From an uncultured Desulfatitalea sp. (GTDB lineage Bacteria; Desulfobacterota; Desulfobacteria; Desulfobacterales; Desulfosarcinaceae), in NCBI GenBank assembly GCA_937868765.1, contig CALMNL010000006.1, positions 434,001 to 498,000 on the forward strand: 64,000 nucleotides of DNA, in the 5' to 3' direction. Position numbers and translations under genes: made by a program. Positions 32,698 to 41,448 of this stretch are shown one piece after another (within the stretch, counting starts at the first letter, position 1; each line of letters begins with the position of its first letter). The notes below the pieces were generated by a model. That model searched no databases, was not told the origin of the DNA, and worked only from the letters and a program-made list of their open reading frames with translations.

Positions 32698-34278
32698 ATG
32701 TGCCCACGCAAACGATCGGTTCTTACCAAAGCCAAAGGCTTGATATGGTTGGTGTTGGCGCTTTCGCTGCTCGGCTGCGGATCGTCCGGATCTTCGGACG
32801 CTTCCGCTGCCGCTGCCAACGATGATTCGGGCACCCCGGTGCCCATCGACACCCGCGACGACTATGCCTTCCAGGAACCGGCGGTCAGCGGCAATACCTT
32901 CTACATCGACCCGGTCAACGGCGCGGACGACGGGGACGGCTCCGAAGCCCATCCCTGGCGGACCCTGCAGCAGGTGGTGGCAGACGGCCTGATCGAACAC
33001 TACCGACCCTCTGAAAACTACAATCCCGATTCCGCCCTGGAGATCGTCAACGCGGGCGCACCGGTCAAAGGCGGTGATCGCCTGCTGCTGCGCAGCGGCT
33101 ACCACGGCCATGTGGCGCTCAACACCTTTGTCTTCAACGACTGGTTGACCATCGCGGCCGACAGCGGCCATACGCCGGTGCTGTCACAGTTCAAGCTGGA
33201 GGGGGCCTTTGCCAAGGTCTACCTGAAGGGTTTCACCATCCGCAAGGACAGTTACGGGGGCGCCGGCAACTACTGGGAAGCGGATGCCATCAATCACAAC
33301 AGCGACGCCTGTCTCTACCTGGCGTCGAGCAGCTTCTGGGGCAACGGCCGCCAGGTGAAGGTCAACGGCCTGACCCTCGGCACCACGGCCGACGCGTCGG
33401 GCTGGAGCGATCTGGACTGGCAGGCCCGGGCCGCTGCCGGCATCGGCCTGCGCAGCGTGACCCATTGCGAGATCGTCAACTGCCGCATGGAAAACGTCAG
33501 CTTCGGCCTGAGCATCGAATATGCGTCCGACTACACCGTCGCCGTCAACAACGCCATCAAGTACTACAGCGGCGACGGCGTGCGCCTGATCAGCAGCCAT
33601 GTCTTTCTGGCCTACAACACCATCACCGACTGCCTGGATATCCACGACGGCAACCACGACGACGCCATCCAGAGCTACTCCCGGGGCGCAGACGGTTCAC
33701 CGGGCACCGGCGTGCTCTACAACAACGTGGTGCGCGGCAACGTGATCATCGGCACCACCGATTTCGGCCAGCCGCTGGCCGGCAATCCCCAGGGCATCGG
33801 ATGCTTCGACGGTTTTTTCGACGGCTGGATCGTGGAGAACAACGTGGTGAGCGTGGATCACTACCACGGGATCTCCTTTTACGGCATGCGCAACAGCCAC
33901 ATCCTGAACAACACGGTCATCGACCAGACCTACGGCAACGACACCTCGCCCTGGATCATGGTCACCGCCCACAAGGACGGCACCCCCAGCCAGAACGTGG
34001 TGGTGGCCAACAACATCGCCTTTCGCGCCATCAGCGTGGAGGGCGCCGATGTGGTCGAGCGCCACAACTACGTCATCGGCCGGGATAATTCGGACCGGCT
34101 CGCCGACCTGTTCGCCGACGCCGAGGGGTTCGATTTTCACCTGGTTACCAGCGACCTGACCACGGAGAACGTCATCGACAAGGGCGAGTCGTTCACGGCG
34201 ATGGTCTCTTCGGAACTGGACCGGGACAACCAGCCGCGCGCAGGGGCGCCGGATCTGGGCGCCTACGAACTGGAGTAG
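32698..34278 (+). CDS. Right-handed beta-helix lipoprotein
   Basis: The approximately 526-residue protein has a lipoprotein signal with a lipobox ending LSLLGC, then a Ser/Ala-rich linker. From YIDPVNGADDGDGSEAHPWRTLQQ on, it resembles DUF1565/pectate-lyase-like beta-helix proteins with many Asn-rich turns (NNVVRGNVIIG, NNVVSVDHYHG, NNTVIDQTYG). It should be anchored at the cell envelope and may bind or cleave polysaccharide. The start at 32698 was preferred because AGGA lies 9 nt upstream; 32689 is also possible. Confidence 0.8.
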   Translation: MCPRKRSVLTKAKGLIWLVLALSLLGCGSSGSSDASAAAANDDSGTPVPIDTRDDYAFQEPAVSGNTFYIDPVNGADDGDGSEAHPWRTLQQVVADGLIEHYRPSENYNPDSALEIVNAGAPVKGGDRLLLRSGYHGHVALNTFVFNDWLTIAADSGHTPVLSQFKLEGAFAKVYLKGFTIRKDSYGGAGNYWEADAINHNSDACLYLASSSFWGNGRQVKVNGLTLGTTADASGWSDLDWQARAAAGIGLRSVTHCEIVNCRMENVSFGLSIEYASDYTVAVNNAIKYYSGDGVRLISSHVFLAYNTITDCLDIHDGNHDDAIQSYSRGADGSPGTGVLYNNVVRGNVIIGTTDFGQPLAGNPQGIGCFDGFFDGWIVENNVVSVDHYHGISFYGMRNSHILNNTVIDQTYGNDTSPWIMVTAHKDGTPSQNVVVANNIAFRAISVEGADVVERHNYVIGRDNSDRLADLFADAEGFDFHLVTSDLTTENVIDKGESFTAMVSSELDRDNQPRAGAPDLGAYELE

Positions 34279-34333
34279 GACTTCACCTTTGCCAGATTGC
34301 GCTGTCGACGGATGTCGCCTGCGCCTGCGGATG

Positions 34334-35479
34334 TCAGAGCAAGGTCTGGGCCTCGTGCTTCAGACCCGCCTGGCCGGCAATGGCGACGAAGCGCTCGCGC
34401 CCCGTCCCCGAGGCGTCCGACTGCACCGTGACCCATCGGCACAGTTTTTCGAAAGAACGTCCGCCGAAGACCAGTTGCTTGGCCTCGGCCACGCCCGAAG
34501 GCAGGTCCCTGGCCCGACCGGCCACATAGAGGATCGCTCCCGCATTGGCGCAGACCAGATCGATGCAGGCCGGATGATCGATGCCGCTGATCACGCGCAA
34601 AAAGCGCACGGCCTCGGCATGCACATCTCCCAGGGCGGCCACGGCGCCATAAGTACTTCGCTTGAGGCCCATCTGCTCAGGCGTCAGCCGATAGGCGTTG
34701 CGGGTGCCGTCGGGGAAGAACTCCAGCACCGCCGTCTCGCCGAGGGTGGAGATTTCGTCCATGCCCGCGCGACCGTCGGCGCCGTAGCCGTGGACTACCA
34801 TGGCGCGCCTGTAACCGATGGCCCGCATCAGCTCCGTGACCTTGACCATCACCGGTTCGGCATAGACCCCGCGCAGCGCGTGGGTCGGCCGGCAGGGGCT
34901 GGCCAGGGAGGCCGCGATGTTCAGGGTGGAGCCGAAGCGGATCTGGCTCAGGATGCGGAACAGCGCATTGGGATGCACCCGGGGGCTCATGCCGTTGAAG
35001 ATGCCGATCCCGGCCCGGTCGATGCTGCGGCCCACCTGGCCCACCGAACACGCCACGTCGATGCCCAGTTCATCCAGCAGGTCCACGGTGCCGCACTTGG
35101 AAGTCAGGGCCCTGGCGCCGTGACGCGCCATGCGCACGCCGCCGGCCGCCGCCACCACGGCCGCGGCCGTGCTGACGTTGAAGGTTTTAAGGGTGTCCAT
35201 GCCCGTGCCCGAGTTCTCCACCAGGGGGGTGTCCGTGTCGATCTCGATGGTGCAGGTGTCCAGTGTCACGATGGCTTCCCAGGCCCCGGCGATCTCTTCG
35301 CTGGTTTCGCCCTTGGCCGCCAGGGCCGCCAGGAAGGCGCCCTGATGCAGGTCGGGCTGGCGGTTCTCCAGCAACTGCCGGAGCATCCCGTAGCACACCT
35401 TTCGGGATAGATTTTGCTTCTCGATCAATTTTTGAATATTGCGGCCGAATTCCCGCAGCGCTGCTTCATCGAAATTCAT
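34334..35479 (-). CDS. TrpD-like (anthranilate phosphoribosyltransferase-family) protein under B12 riboswitch
   Basis: The 381-residue protein has the TrpD/TrpD2 fold: VENSGTGMDTLKTFNVSTAAA (PRPP loop), VRMARHGARALTSKCGTVDLLDELGI, and a late VVHGYGADG-MDEI region. No other tryptophan genes are near. It is 10 bp downstream of the alcohol dehydrogenase and both lie behind a cobalamin riboswitch with terminator. A phosphoribosyl transfer linked to cobamide lower-ligand activation is an attractive but unproven idea. The start follows GAAGAGGTACCT. Confidence 0.85.
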   Translation of the reverse strand: MNFDEAALREFGRNIQKLIEKQNLSRKVCYGMLRQLLENRQPDLHQGAFLAALAAKGETSEEIAGAWEAIVTLDTCTIEIDTDTPLVENSGTGMDTLKTFNVSTAAAVVAAAGGVRMARHGARALTSKCGTVDLLDELGIDVACSVGQVGRSIDRAGIGIFNGMSPRVHPNALFRILSQIRFGSTLNIAASLASPCRPTHALRGVYAEPVMVKVTELMRAIGYRRAMVVHGYGADGRAGMDEISTLGETAVLEFFPDGTRNAYRLTPEQMGLKRSTYGAVAALGDVHAEAVRFLRVISGIDHPACIDLVCANAGAILYVAGRARDLPSGVAEAKQLVFGGRSFEKLCRWVTVQSDASGTGRERFVAIAGQAGLKHEAQTLL

Positions 35480-35489
35480 AGGTACCTCT

Positions 35490-36467
35490 TCAGCCTTCGG
35501 GATAGAGCAGGACCTTGATGCTTTCCCTCTTTTCCACCAGTCGCAGGGCGGTCTCCAGGTCCGACAGCGGCAGGCGGTGGGAGATCATGTCCGCCACGGG
35601 AATCGTTCCGTCCGCCAACCAGGCCAGGGCCTGGACGCCGTGGCGGTAGGCGCAGCCGTAGGCGCCGACCAGGGTCTGTTCGTAGTAGTGCAGCTGGTTG
35701 AAGCTCAGCGGCACGCCATCGGCCTGGGGCAGCAGCCCGGAAAAAACCACCAGGCGGCCGCGGGGGGCCAGATGCGCCAGGGCATCCTGGTAGGCTTCGG
35801 GTGCCCCCACGGCCACGATACAGACGTCGAAACGTCGGTCTTCGGGAGCAGGGAGCCCGTCGGCAAAGGAGCGACGCCGCGGGTCGGGCTCGATGTTGAT
35901 CGCCGCCGCGCCCATGGCCCGGGCGGCCCTGGCCAGCAGCAGGCCGGCCGGGCCGGCCCCCCAGATGCCGACCTGGGCACCGGGTTCGGCGCGACCCAGT
36001 TCCAGGGCGTTGAGACAGCAGGAGAGGGGTTCGGCCAGGACGGCCGTATCCGGGTCCAGGGCGTCCGGCACGGGGATCAAACTCCGGGCCGGGGCCAGTA
36101 CTTCCCCTGCAAAGCCGCCGTCGCGGTGAAATCCCATGATGCGCATCTCCCGGCACAGATTCTGGGCCCCCTGGCGACAGGCGGCGCAGCGGTCGCACCA
36201 GATGCCCGGGTAGACATAGACCCGGTCGCCCACCTCAAAATCGTCGACGGCCGCGCCCCTGGCGATGATCCGGCCCACCACCTCCTCGCCGGGAATGCGC
36301 GGCAGTACCAGGTCGCGGTGGCCGTGACGGATGATCTTCAGGTCGGTGCGGCACAGCCCGGTCACCTCCACCCGCACCAGGACTTCGTCCTCGGCCGGGG
36401 GCGCCAGCCTCTTGCGGGTCCACGCGAACGATCCGATTTCCCTCACCAGGATGCAGTTGGTCTCCAT
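35490..36467 (-). CDS. Zinc-type alcohol dehydrogenase under B12 riboswitch
   Basis: This 325-residue medium-chain dehydrogenase has VTGLCRTDLKI (catalytic Cys), GEEVVG, a four-Cys structural-zinc loop in YPGIWCDRCAACRQGAQNLC, and Rossmann motif IWGAGPAGLLLARAA. The length is slightly short for the family. The start follows GGGAGCACCGC. It is the first gene behind the riboswitch, so it should be expressed when cobalamin is low. The substrate is unknown; it may act on a sugar or polyol precursor. Confidence 0.88.
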   Translation of the reverse strand: METNCILVREIGSFAWTRKRLAPPAEDEVLVRVEVTGLCRTDLKIIRHGHRDLVLPRIPGEEVVGRIIARGAAVDDFEVGDRVYVYPGIWCDRCAACRQGAQNLCREMRIMGFHRDGGFAGEVLAPARSLIPVPDALDPDTAVLAEPLSCCLNALELGRAEPGAQVGIWGAGPAGLLLARAARAMGAAAINIEPDPRRRSFADGLPAPEDRRFDVCIVAVGAPEAYQDALAHLAPRGRLVVFSGLLPQADGVPLSFNQLHYYEQTLVGAYGCAYRHGVQALAWLADGTIPVADMISHRLPLSDLETALRLVEKRESIKVLLYPEG

Positions 36468-36484
36468 GCGGTGCTCCCATAACG

Positions 36485-36525
36485 AAAAAGGGTTCCGCGG
36501 CGCATTCCATGCCGCGGAACCCTTT
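36485..36525 (-). terminator. Expression-platform terminator of the B12 riboswitch
   Basis: A perfect 15-bp stem between 36487-36501 and 36511-36525 with a 9-nt loop is followed on the minus strand by TTTTT. It lies between the riboswitch aptamer and the alcohol dehydrogenase start, as for transcriptional attenuation. Confidence 0.85.
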
Positions 36526-36559
36526 GCCTTCAGGTTCCTTTGTCCGGACCTATCGTATC

Positions 36560-36760
36560 GGGCCCATGCGTCGAGGTCGTCTTCTGGCTCCCGGATCGTC
36601 CACCCGTTGTCGCCTTCCCCCTGCCTCAGACGAGCAAGCTTTGGCTGGAGTGGCCTTGTGACAAGTCGTGTCCCCGGTTACAGCGGCGGGTCCGCCACGG
36701 AGTCGCACCGTGTTCCGTTACCCTGACGCGCAAAGTCATTTCGGCGCGTTGATACAGGGA
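36560..36760 (-). promoter_or_regulatory. Cobalamin riboswitch
   Basis: The minus strand contains the conserved B12-box elements in order: GGAACACGGTGCGACTCC (about 36717-36700), GCGGACCCGCCGCTGTAA (about 36696-36679), and GGGAGCCAGAAGAC (about 36592-36579). Stems around them can be traced. A terminator and the alcohol dehydrogenase/TrpD-like pair follow directly. Cobalamin binding should switch the pair off. Confidence 0.9.
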
Positions 36761-36806
36761 CGGGCCCCTCGTTGTCAACGGCATTTCATCAGCAGGCTCC
36801 TCATCG

Positions 36807-37712
36807 TTACGGCTTGCTGTCGTGGGGGGCATCTTTGGCTGCGCCCGGGTCCGACGTCGCATCGCAATACTCGGGGTATAGACGCTGGAGGCAATCCGGA
36901 CAGATCGAGTGCGAGCAAACCGCCTCGGAGTGGGTGCGGATATAGGCCTCTACCTGGCTCCAGTAGCCTTTGTCATCGCGGATCTTTTTGCAGGAGGCGC
37001 ACATGGGCAGGAACCCCGTGAGCCGCTTGACCTCGCTCCTGGCGGTCAGCAGTTCGTATTCGGTCCGCTGGAAATTGAAGAGGCACAGCCCGAAGGCAAT
37101 GAAAGAAAACAACACGCAGTAGACCACCAGGCTCGTGCTGAGCATCAGGGACGGGGCCAGCATGCTTTCGATGGTTTTGGCGTACACCAAGGTGTGGCCC
37201 ATTCGGAAAAGCGTCCATAGGGCGCCGGATGCAAAAGAGAATTTTAACATCAAGTTGTGCTTTTTGAGGTAGCCGGGGGTGTCTCTGATCAGTTTGTAGA
37301 GGCAATAAAGGCACAAGAGGCTGTACGCCAGCGAGACGATGACGATGCGAACGCGGATGCTCGGCGATATATAAGTGAAATAGGCGAGCACGAGCGGAAT
37401 GCAGGCGCCGGCCGCCAGGTAGTGCCATGGCCGGTCGCCCTTATTGATGAAAACCGAAATGCCGTAGGCGATGAGCATCAGGGTGTAGACGGTGATCGAA
37501 CCGGCAGCGACGATGGAAAATAGACCCGGTATCTCTCCCCGAAGACCGATCAGAACATTGCTCAAAAAGTAGCAAAGCGCTGAAGCCGTCCAGTACTGAA
37601 ATCCAGGATAAATCTTGCGGGCGCGATCAATATTCAACATCCAGACAAACAAGATCAGGCCGAAGACGCTGGTGGAAAGAAATAGGGTTCGTATGTCCAA
37701 GAAATTTTGCAT
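36807..37712 (-). CDS. Multi-spanning membrane protein with Cys-rich cytoplasmic tail
   Basis: The approximately 301-residue protein starts at MQNFLDIRTL. It has about seven hydrophobic helices (from LFLSTSVFGLILFVWML to LVVYCVLFSFIAFGLCLF). A C-terminal soluble tail contains LPMCASCKKIRDDKGYW and HSICPDCLQRLYPEY. The CxxCKKIRD ... CPxC motif is frequent at the end of sensory kinases and response-regulator outputs in Deltaproteobacteria and may bind zinc. Here no kinase or cyclase domain accompanies it, so this may be a sensor lacking its output domain. Confidence 0.7.
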   Translation of the reverse strand: MQNFLDIRTLFLSTSVFGLILFVWMLNIDRARKIYPGFQYWTASALCYFLSNVLIGLRGEIPGLFSIVAAGSITVYTLMLIAYGISVFINKGDRPWHYLAAGACIPLVLAYFTYISPSIRVRIVIVSLAYSLLCLYCLYKLIRDTPGYLKKHNLMLKFSFASGALWTLFRMGHTLVYAKTIESMLAPSLMLSTSLVVYCVLFSFIAFGLCLFNFQRTEYELLTARSEVKRLTGFLPMCASCKKIRDDKGYWSQVEAYIRTHSEAVCSHSICPDCLQRLYPEYCDATSDPGAAKDAPHDSKP

Positions 37713-38280
37713 GCACTCTTCCCGGCGCAAGTGAGAAGTTCATGGTCTACGCTCACTGACTGGGGCGTGCCATGGGCGTTTATTAATCCATTGTCCGGAA
37801 TGGTTGTCAAACGGTTTATGGTCATGCTTGGAGCCTATCCGGTCTGGTTCGTCGATATCTGCGCCGACTCGAGTTACAACTTCCCTGCAACCCCTTTCCC
37901 AGGCACATGAGAATCGTCGCCTGAAGTTGTTTTCGTGTCGGCATCTTTTCCGACCCGAAAGCCAAGGCCTTCTTGACGGACACGTTAAATAGAATGGATT
38001 TCGGCTAATGCAAGAAATCGGAGCTGGTAAGTTTTTTTTGGAATCTGGCGTCGAGCTCGCCGACAGAGTGTCCGATGAGCTTTTGAGTTGAGCGACCTGC
38101 CCCGCTGTGGCCGTCTGCGGGGCTTTCCCCCAAAGGATTTAAGCAGGAGACTTGTGATTGAAAGAACCGTTAACCGTAAGTTCATAGAAGGGGCAAAGGT
38201 GGTAGAAATTCATCCCTTCCTTATCATCTTGCTACAAACCAAAATAACTCCTGAATATTATTGTAACCCCCAAGGGAAAT
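37713..38280. other. Intergenic region with a terminator
   Basis: These 570 bp hold no convincing ORF. A 7-bp hairpin (GCCCCGC 38099-38105, GCGGGGC 38117-38123) followed by TTT looks like a terminator. A possible gene remnant at about 37850-37945 is listed separately. The last 100 bp are AT-richer and hold the promoter of the small HTH gene. Confidence 0.5.
37850..37945 (-). pseudogene. Possible degraded fragment resembling the epimerase at 55245-56195
   Basis: The minus strand carries ATTCTCATGTGCCTGG, which also occurs in the epimerase gene near 55560. Translation around it gives ILMCLGKGLQG against ILMCLEKRLPG, preceded by HENN against HEDD after a frame change. No open frame remains. The match is short and could be coincidence. 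Confidence 0.3.
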
Positions 38281-38517
38281 ATGACTCAAAAAGACCAGAT
38301 CCAGATACGGATGGATCGGGTAAGGAAATTGTTGGGTTGCGAAACCGACGTTGAAATTGAAGAACGGCTTGAAATCAATCAACCCCGCATGTCCAGATGG
38401 CGCAATGTCGGGTTTCACAAATCGACGGCGGCGCTGTTTGATGCGCTTCTTTCCAAGGTCGACCAATTGAGAAAAGAGATCCTCGAGCTAAAAAGAAATC
38501 AATCAGGTTCTGAATAG
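38281..38517 (+). CDS. Small CI-repressor-like HTH protein
   Basis: The 78-residue protein resembles the N-terminal domain of phage CI repressors: VRKLLGCETDVEIEERLEINQPRMSRWRNVG is a helix-turn-helix, followed by a coiled-coil-like helix (ALLSKVDQLRKEILELK) probably for dimerisation. It lacks a protease or ligand domain. It is a lone gene with AAGGGAA ahead of ATG; the regulated target is unknown. Confidence 0.75.
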   Translation: MTQKDQIQIRMDRVRKLLGCETDVEIEERLEINQPRMSRWRNVGFHKSTAALFDALLSKVDQLRKEILELKRNQSGSE

Positions 38518-38634
38518 GCTCTGATCGATTTGGCTGGCAGAAACCAAGAGAATAAGCCCTGAGCAGTATTTTTAATGGGAATCTTTAATGGTAACAGTGG
38601 GGGCATGATTACTATGCACTGCAGTTTTAAAGAC

Positions 38635-39558
38635 TTATGAGTTTCTGTCTAAGCAATGCATCCCAATCAACGCCTTCTCCGCTTTGCGGCGGCCCAGCGC
38701 AATCAGCTCTTTGGCGCGGTAGAATTCAAAGGACCCGCAGGCATTTTTGGGTATATCAATGGTCACATCCGGAGAGTAGGCGGCCAGTTTCTGACGCGAA
38801 ATGGTATTTTGCATGACATCCAGGGAATGGTGGATCACTTCGATGAAGCCCCAATCATGGTTTTTACTCCGTTTGCGGGGTGAGACTTCTTCGACAAACT
38901 TCTTGATGCGCTGTTTGTAGGGGCTTTCCTTACCCTTGGGGGTTGGTTCCTCGATGCAGACCTCCGGTTGGGGTTCGGCATTGCCATTCAGATTCACTGC
39001 GACGATGATATCGGTCAGGTCATTGAGGGTTGGTGCGATGGGCACGGGATTGAGAAGACCACCGTCCAGGAGTTTACGACCAAGGTACTCGTGGGGAGTA
39101 AACAGGGTCGGGATGGCAAATGACGCCCGGATAGCATCGAACAGGGACCCACGATTGAGCCAGATCTCCTTGCCGGCCGTGATATCGGTGGCTACGGCTG
39201 TAAAGGAGATAGGCAGGTCTTCAATATTGTATTCGCCGACCAATTCCCGCAGCAGTTCAATGATACGCTCACCTTTGAACAAACCTGCCCAGCTGAACGA
39301 GAAATCCAACAACATCAAGACATCGGTCCTGGACAAGGCTGTGACCCATTCGGTGTAAGCCTCCAGCTTGCCGGCGGCAAAGATACCCCCCACCACGGCG
39401 CCGATGGACGATCCGGCCACCGATTGGATGATATAATTGTTTTCCTGAAGCCATTGGATGATGCCGATGTGCGCCATTCCGCGCGCACCGCCGCTTCCCA
39501 GTACAAGGGATACTGTCTGAGTCGGATTCCGGGTTGTCAATGCGGTTTTTCCTTGCAT
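38635..39558 (-). CDS. Patatin-like phospholipase
   Basis: The 307-residue protein starts at MQGKTALTTR after GGAGGCCATATC. It has GSGGARG (oxyanion hole), SVAGSSIGAVVG (nucleophile Ser in GSSIG) and LLDGGLLNP (catalytic Asp in DGG), the full patatin dyad. Members such as RssA-like proteins hydrolyse lipids at the inner membrane. There is no signal peptide. The C-terminal 100 residues are charged and variable. Confidence 0.9.
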   Translation of the reverse strand: MQGKTALTTRNPTQTVSLVLGSGGARGMAHIGIIQWLQENNYIIQSVAGSSIGAVVGGIFAAGKLEAYTEWVTALSRTDVLMLLDFSFSWAGLFKGERIIELLRELVGEYNIEDLPISFTAVATDITAGKEIWLNRGSLFDAIRASFAIPTLFTPHEYLGRKLLDGGLLNPVPIAPTLNDLTDIIVAVNLNGNAEPQPEVCIEEPTPKGKESPYKQRIKKFVEEVSPRKRSKNHDWGFIEVIHHSLDVMQNTISRQKLAAYSPDVTIDIPKNACGSFEFYRAKELIALGRRKAEKALIGMHCLDRNS

Positions 39559-39897
39559 GATATGGCCTCCAATGGATTGCAATGGTGGCAAGGGAGGGAA
39601 TAGGGACGGCCCTAAAAGATTAAATAATTTCTGAATTGCCGTTTTTTAGATTTTAACCCTGCACAAATCCCTTTTAGAGAGAGCTTATAACAGAATTGCC
39701 TACCTGTCCGAGCTGCCCTCTGTTCCTATAATACATAAATTTACCAAAAATTATCCGCTTCCAAAATTTTCTCAATAATTAATTCAACCTCTTGGCTGGC
39801 AATCGGCGGTGCGTGTCAATTCGATCTCGGAGGGAGCAGGTAATGTTGACAAATACTCACTTATTGTATATTTTTACCCAAAAAGGAGGTGCGAACC
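39559..39897. other. AT-rich intergenic region, no gene seen
   Basis: The stretch lies between the divergent patatin and Xre antitoxin genes. It is AT-rich, with several TTTAxxAAA-like segments, and should hold both promoters. No clear dyad was identified. Confidence 0.5.
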
Positions 39898-40356
39898 ATG
39901 CAAAACGCCCTGTGCTTTGTACCTTCCGTGGCTTTGGGGAAAACCACCTGCGGTCTTCATGAAATTCCCGCTCCCCAAATGGGGCCCGAGAATGAGGAAA
40001 ATCGGCGCCGGTTGACCAAGATGGTGATCCGGCTGTTTGATCATTGGCAACTGTCCACTGCCGATCAACTCGAACTTCTTTGCCTGAGCGCCAACAGCCG
40101 GCGCATGCTGAGCCAGTATCGCAAGGGAAAAGCGCTGCCCGGCACCCGGGATATCCTGGATCGCTTGGGGTGGCTGCTGGTGATCCACCAGGATCTGCGC
40201 ACCTTATACCCGGAAAATCCGGAAATTTGTTATCAATGGGTCCACGAAAGAAACGCTTACCTTGATAATTTTACCCCTCTTGAAATCATGAAAAAACAGG
40301 GATTCTTAGGCATTTACCGGGTCGCCCAACTGTTGGAACATCTGGTTGAAATGTAG
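39898..40356 (+). CDS. Xre/MbcA-like antitoxin
   Basis: The 152-residue protein starts at the ATG after AAGGAGGTGCGAACC. It has an N-terminal helical Xre-like part (MVIRLFDHWQLSTADQLELLCLSANSRRMLSQYRKG) and a C-terminal toxin-binding region of the MbcA/ParS/Xre type ending IYRVAQLLEHLVEM, in the usual position of DUF2384. It lies 8 bp upstream of the RES toxin. As in this family it should bind and block the toxin and autorepress the operon. Confidence 0.85.
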   Translation: MQNALCFVPSVALGKTTCGLHEIPAPQMGPENEENRRRLTKMVIRLFDHWQLSTADQLELLCLSANSRRMLSQYRKGKALPGTRDILDRLGWLLVIHQDLRTLYPENPEICYQWVHERNAYLDNFTPLEIMKKQGFLGIYRVAQLLEHLVEM

Positions 40357-40364
40357 GCGGTCGA

Positions 40365-41111
40365 TTGAGCGCTGAAATAAAATTCGATCGGTCGAGAACG
40401 CTCGACAACGAGCCGGTATTTCGCAATGCGAATAAACGGCCCGGCAAAACCGCTTTCGACGATTTGGTGGATCCCAACGAGGAAGCTGAAGCATCTGCTT
40501 CAATCGCTTTGCATGAAGCGGATCGGATGCGCTCCGGGGAATGCCTTTCGGTGGTCGACACCACCAACCTTTATAACATTTCGGTACTGAGCGTCTTTCA
40601 GCGGCGTACCAACTTTCCAACTCGTTACGGCGATGGATCTTATGCGGTATGGTATGGCAGTCTCCATCCTGAAACGACCATCTGGGAAACCGCATACCAC
40701 ATGATCCGGGAAGAGATGGGCCGAGGGGGCCACAGCAAGCCGATTACACGCCATCGAGCTATTTATGAAGTATCATGTACGGCCATCCTGGTCGATCTGA
40801 CGGGCGATACTGCGCACGCTTTGCATCTCGCCGACCCCGTCTACTACGATTTTACCCAACAAATCGGAAAACGCATAAGAAATGAGGGGCACCCCGGCCT
40901 TCTGGCGCCTTCCGCCCGGCAGCAAGGGGGTGATAACGTCGTTTTGTTTAAGCCCAATGTCTTGGCTGGCCCAAAAATCTCCCGGCAATTACATTATCAA
41001 CTGACGCCGGGCACTATGATGGTTGATGTCCGCGATGCCGATAGCAAGGAGGTTGTGCTGGCGATTGATGGCGCAAAGTGGTTTGGGTATTTGACGCAGA
41101 ATCGGGAATAA
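40365..41111 (+). CDS. RES-domain toxin
   Basis: The 248-residue protein begins with TTG. The RES domain shows the Arg-x(n)-Tyr-x(n)-Glu active-site pattern in FPTRYGDGSYAVWYGSLHPETTIWETAYH. RES toxins of Xre-RES pairs degrade NAD by phosphorolysis. At 248 residues it is longer than minimal RES toxins (about 160), with an N-terminal extension of about 75 residues. It is paired with the antitoxin just upstream. Confidence 0.85.
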   Translation: MSAEIKFDRSRTLDNEPVFRNANKRPGKTAFDDLVDPNEEAEASASIALHEADRMRSGECLSVVDTTNLYNISVLSVFQRRTNFPTRYGDGSYAVWYGSLHPETTIWETAYHMIREEMGRGGHSKPITRHRAIYEVSCTAILVDLTGDTAHALHLADPVYYDFTQQIGKRIRNEGHPGLLAPSARQQGGDNVVLFKPNVLAGPKISRQLHYQLTPGTMMVDVRDADSKEVVLAIDGAKWFGYLTQNRE

Positions 41112-41448
41112 CTTGAATTTGTCCCTTTAGGGGAAAGTTCAGGCCAGCGGCCTTGCGTCCCATTCTTTCGAAATGGTTTGCCTTTCAAGTTGTTCGGTCT
41201 GAACCAACAACCTCCACTGTTTTTGGCGCAATTATAGTGCCAAACAGCTGATTCAAAGATCGGCAAGACACCGTAAATCGTCTTGGCCATAGTACTATCC
41301 GGTCATTTAGGGGCACCTTCCAGAACCAATTTGCATGTCAGCATCAATATATCGAACCCGAGAAAGTGAGGGGAGCGATCTCTAATAAGGTATACCTTTT
41401 TGGGATTAATATGATACATTGTGTCTCGAAATAATAAAGGAGGACACC
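41112..41448. other. Intergenic region upstream of the SDR gene
   Basis: No supported gene. A perfect 12-bp palindrome AAGGTATACCTT lies at 41387-41398, about 50 bp before the SDR start, and could be the operator of the TetR regulator encoded downstream. Confidence 0.5.

Noticed and set aside
34334-35479. Tryptophan operon trpD
   Set aside because: No other trp gene is adjacent and control is by a cobalamin riboswitch.
40997-41290. 97-codon minus-strand frame upstream of the SDR gene
   Set aside because: No ribosome site, no recognisable domain, and it overlaps the RES toxin end.
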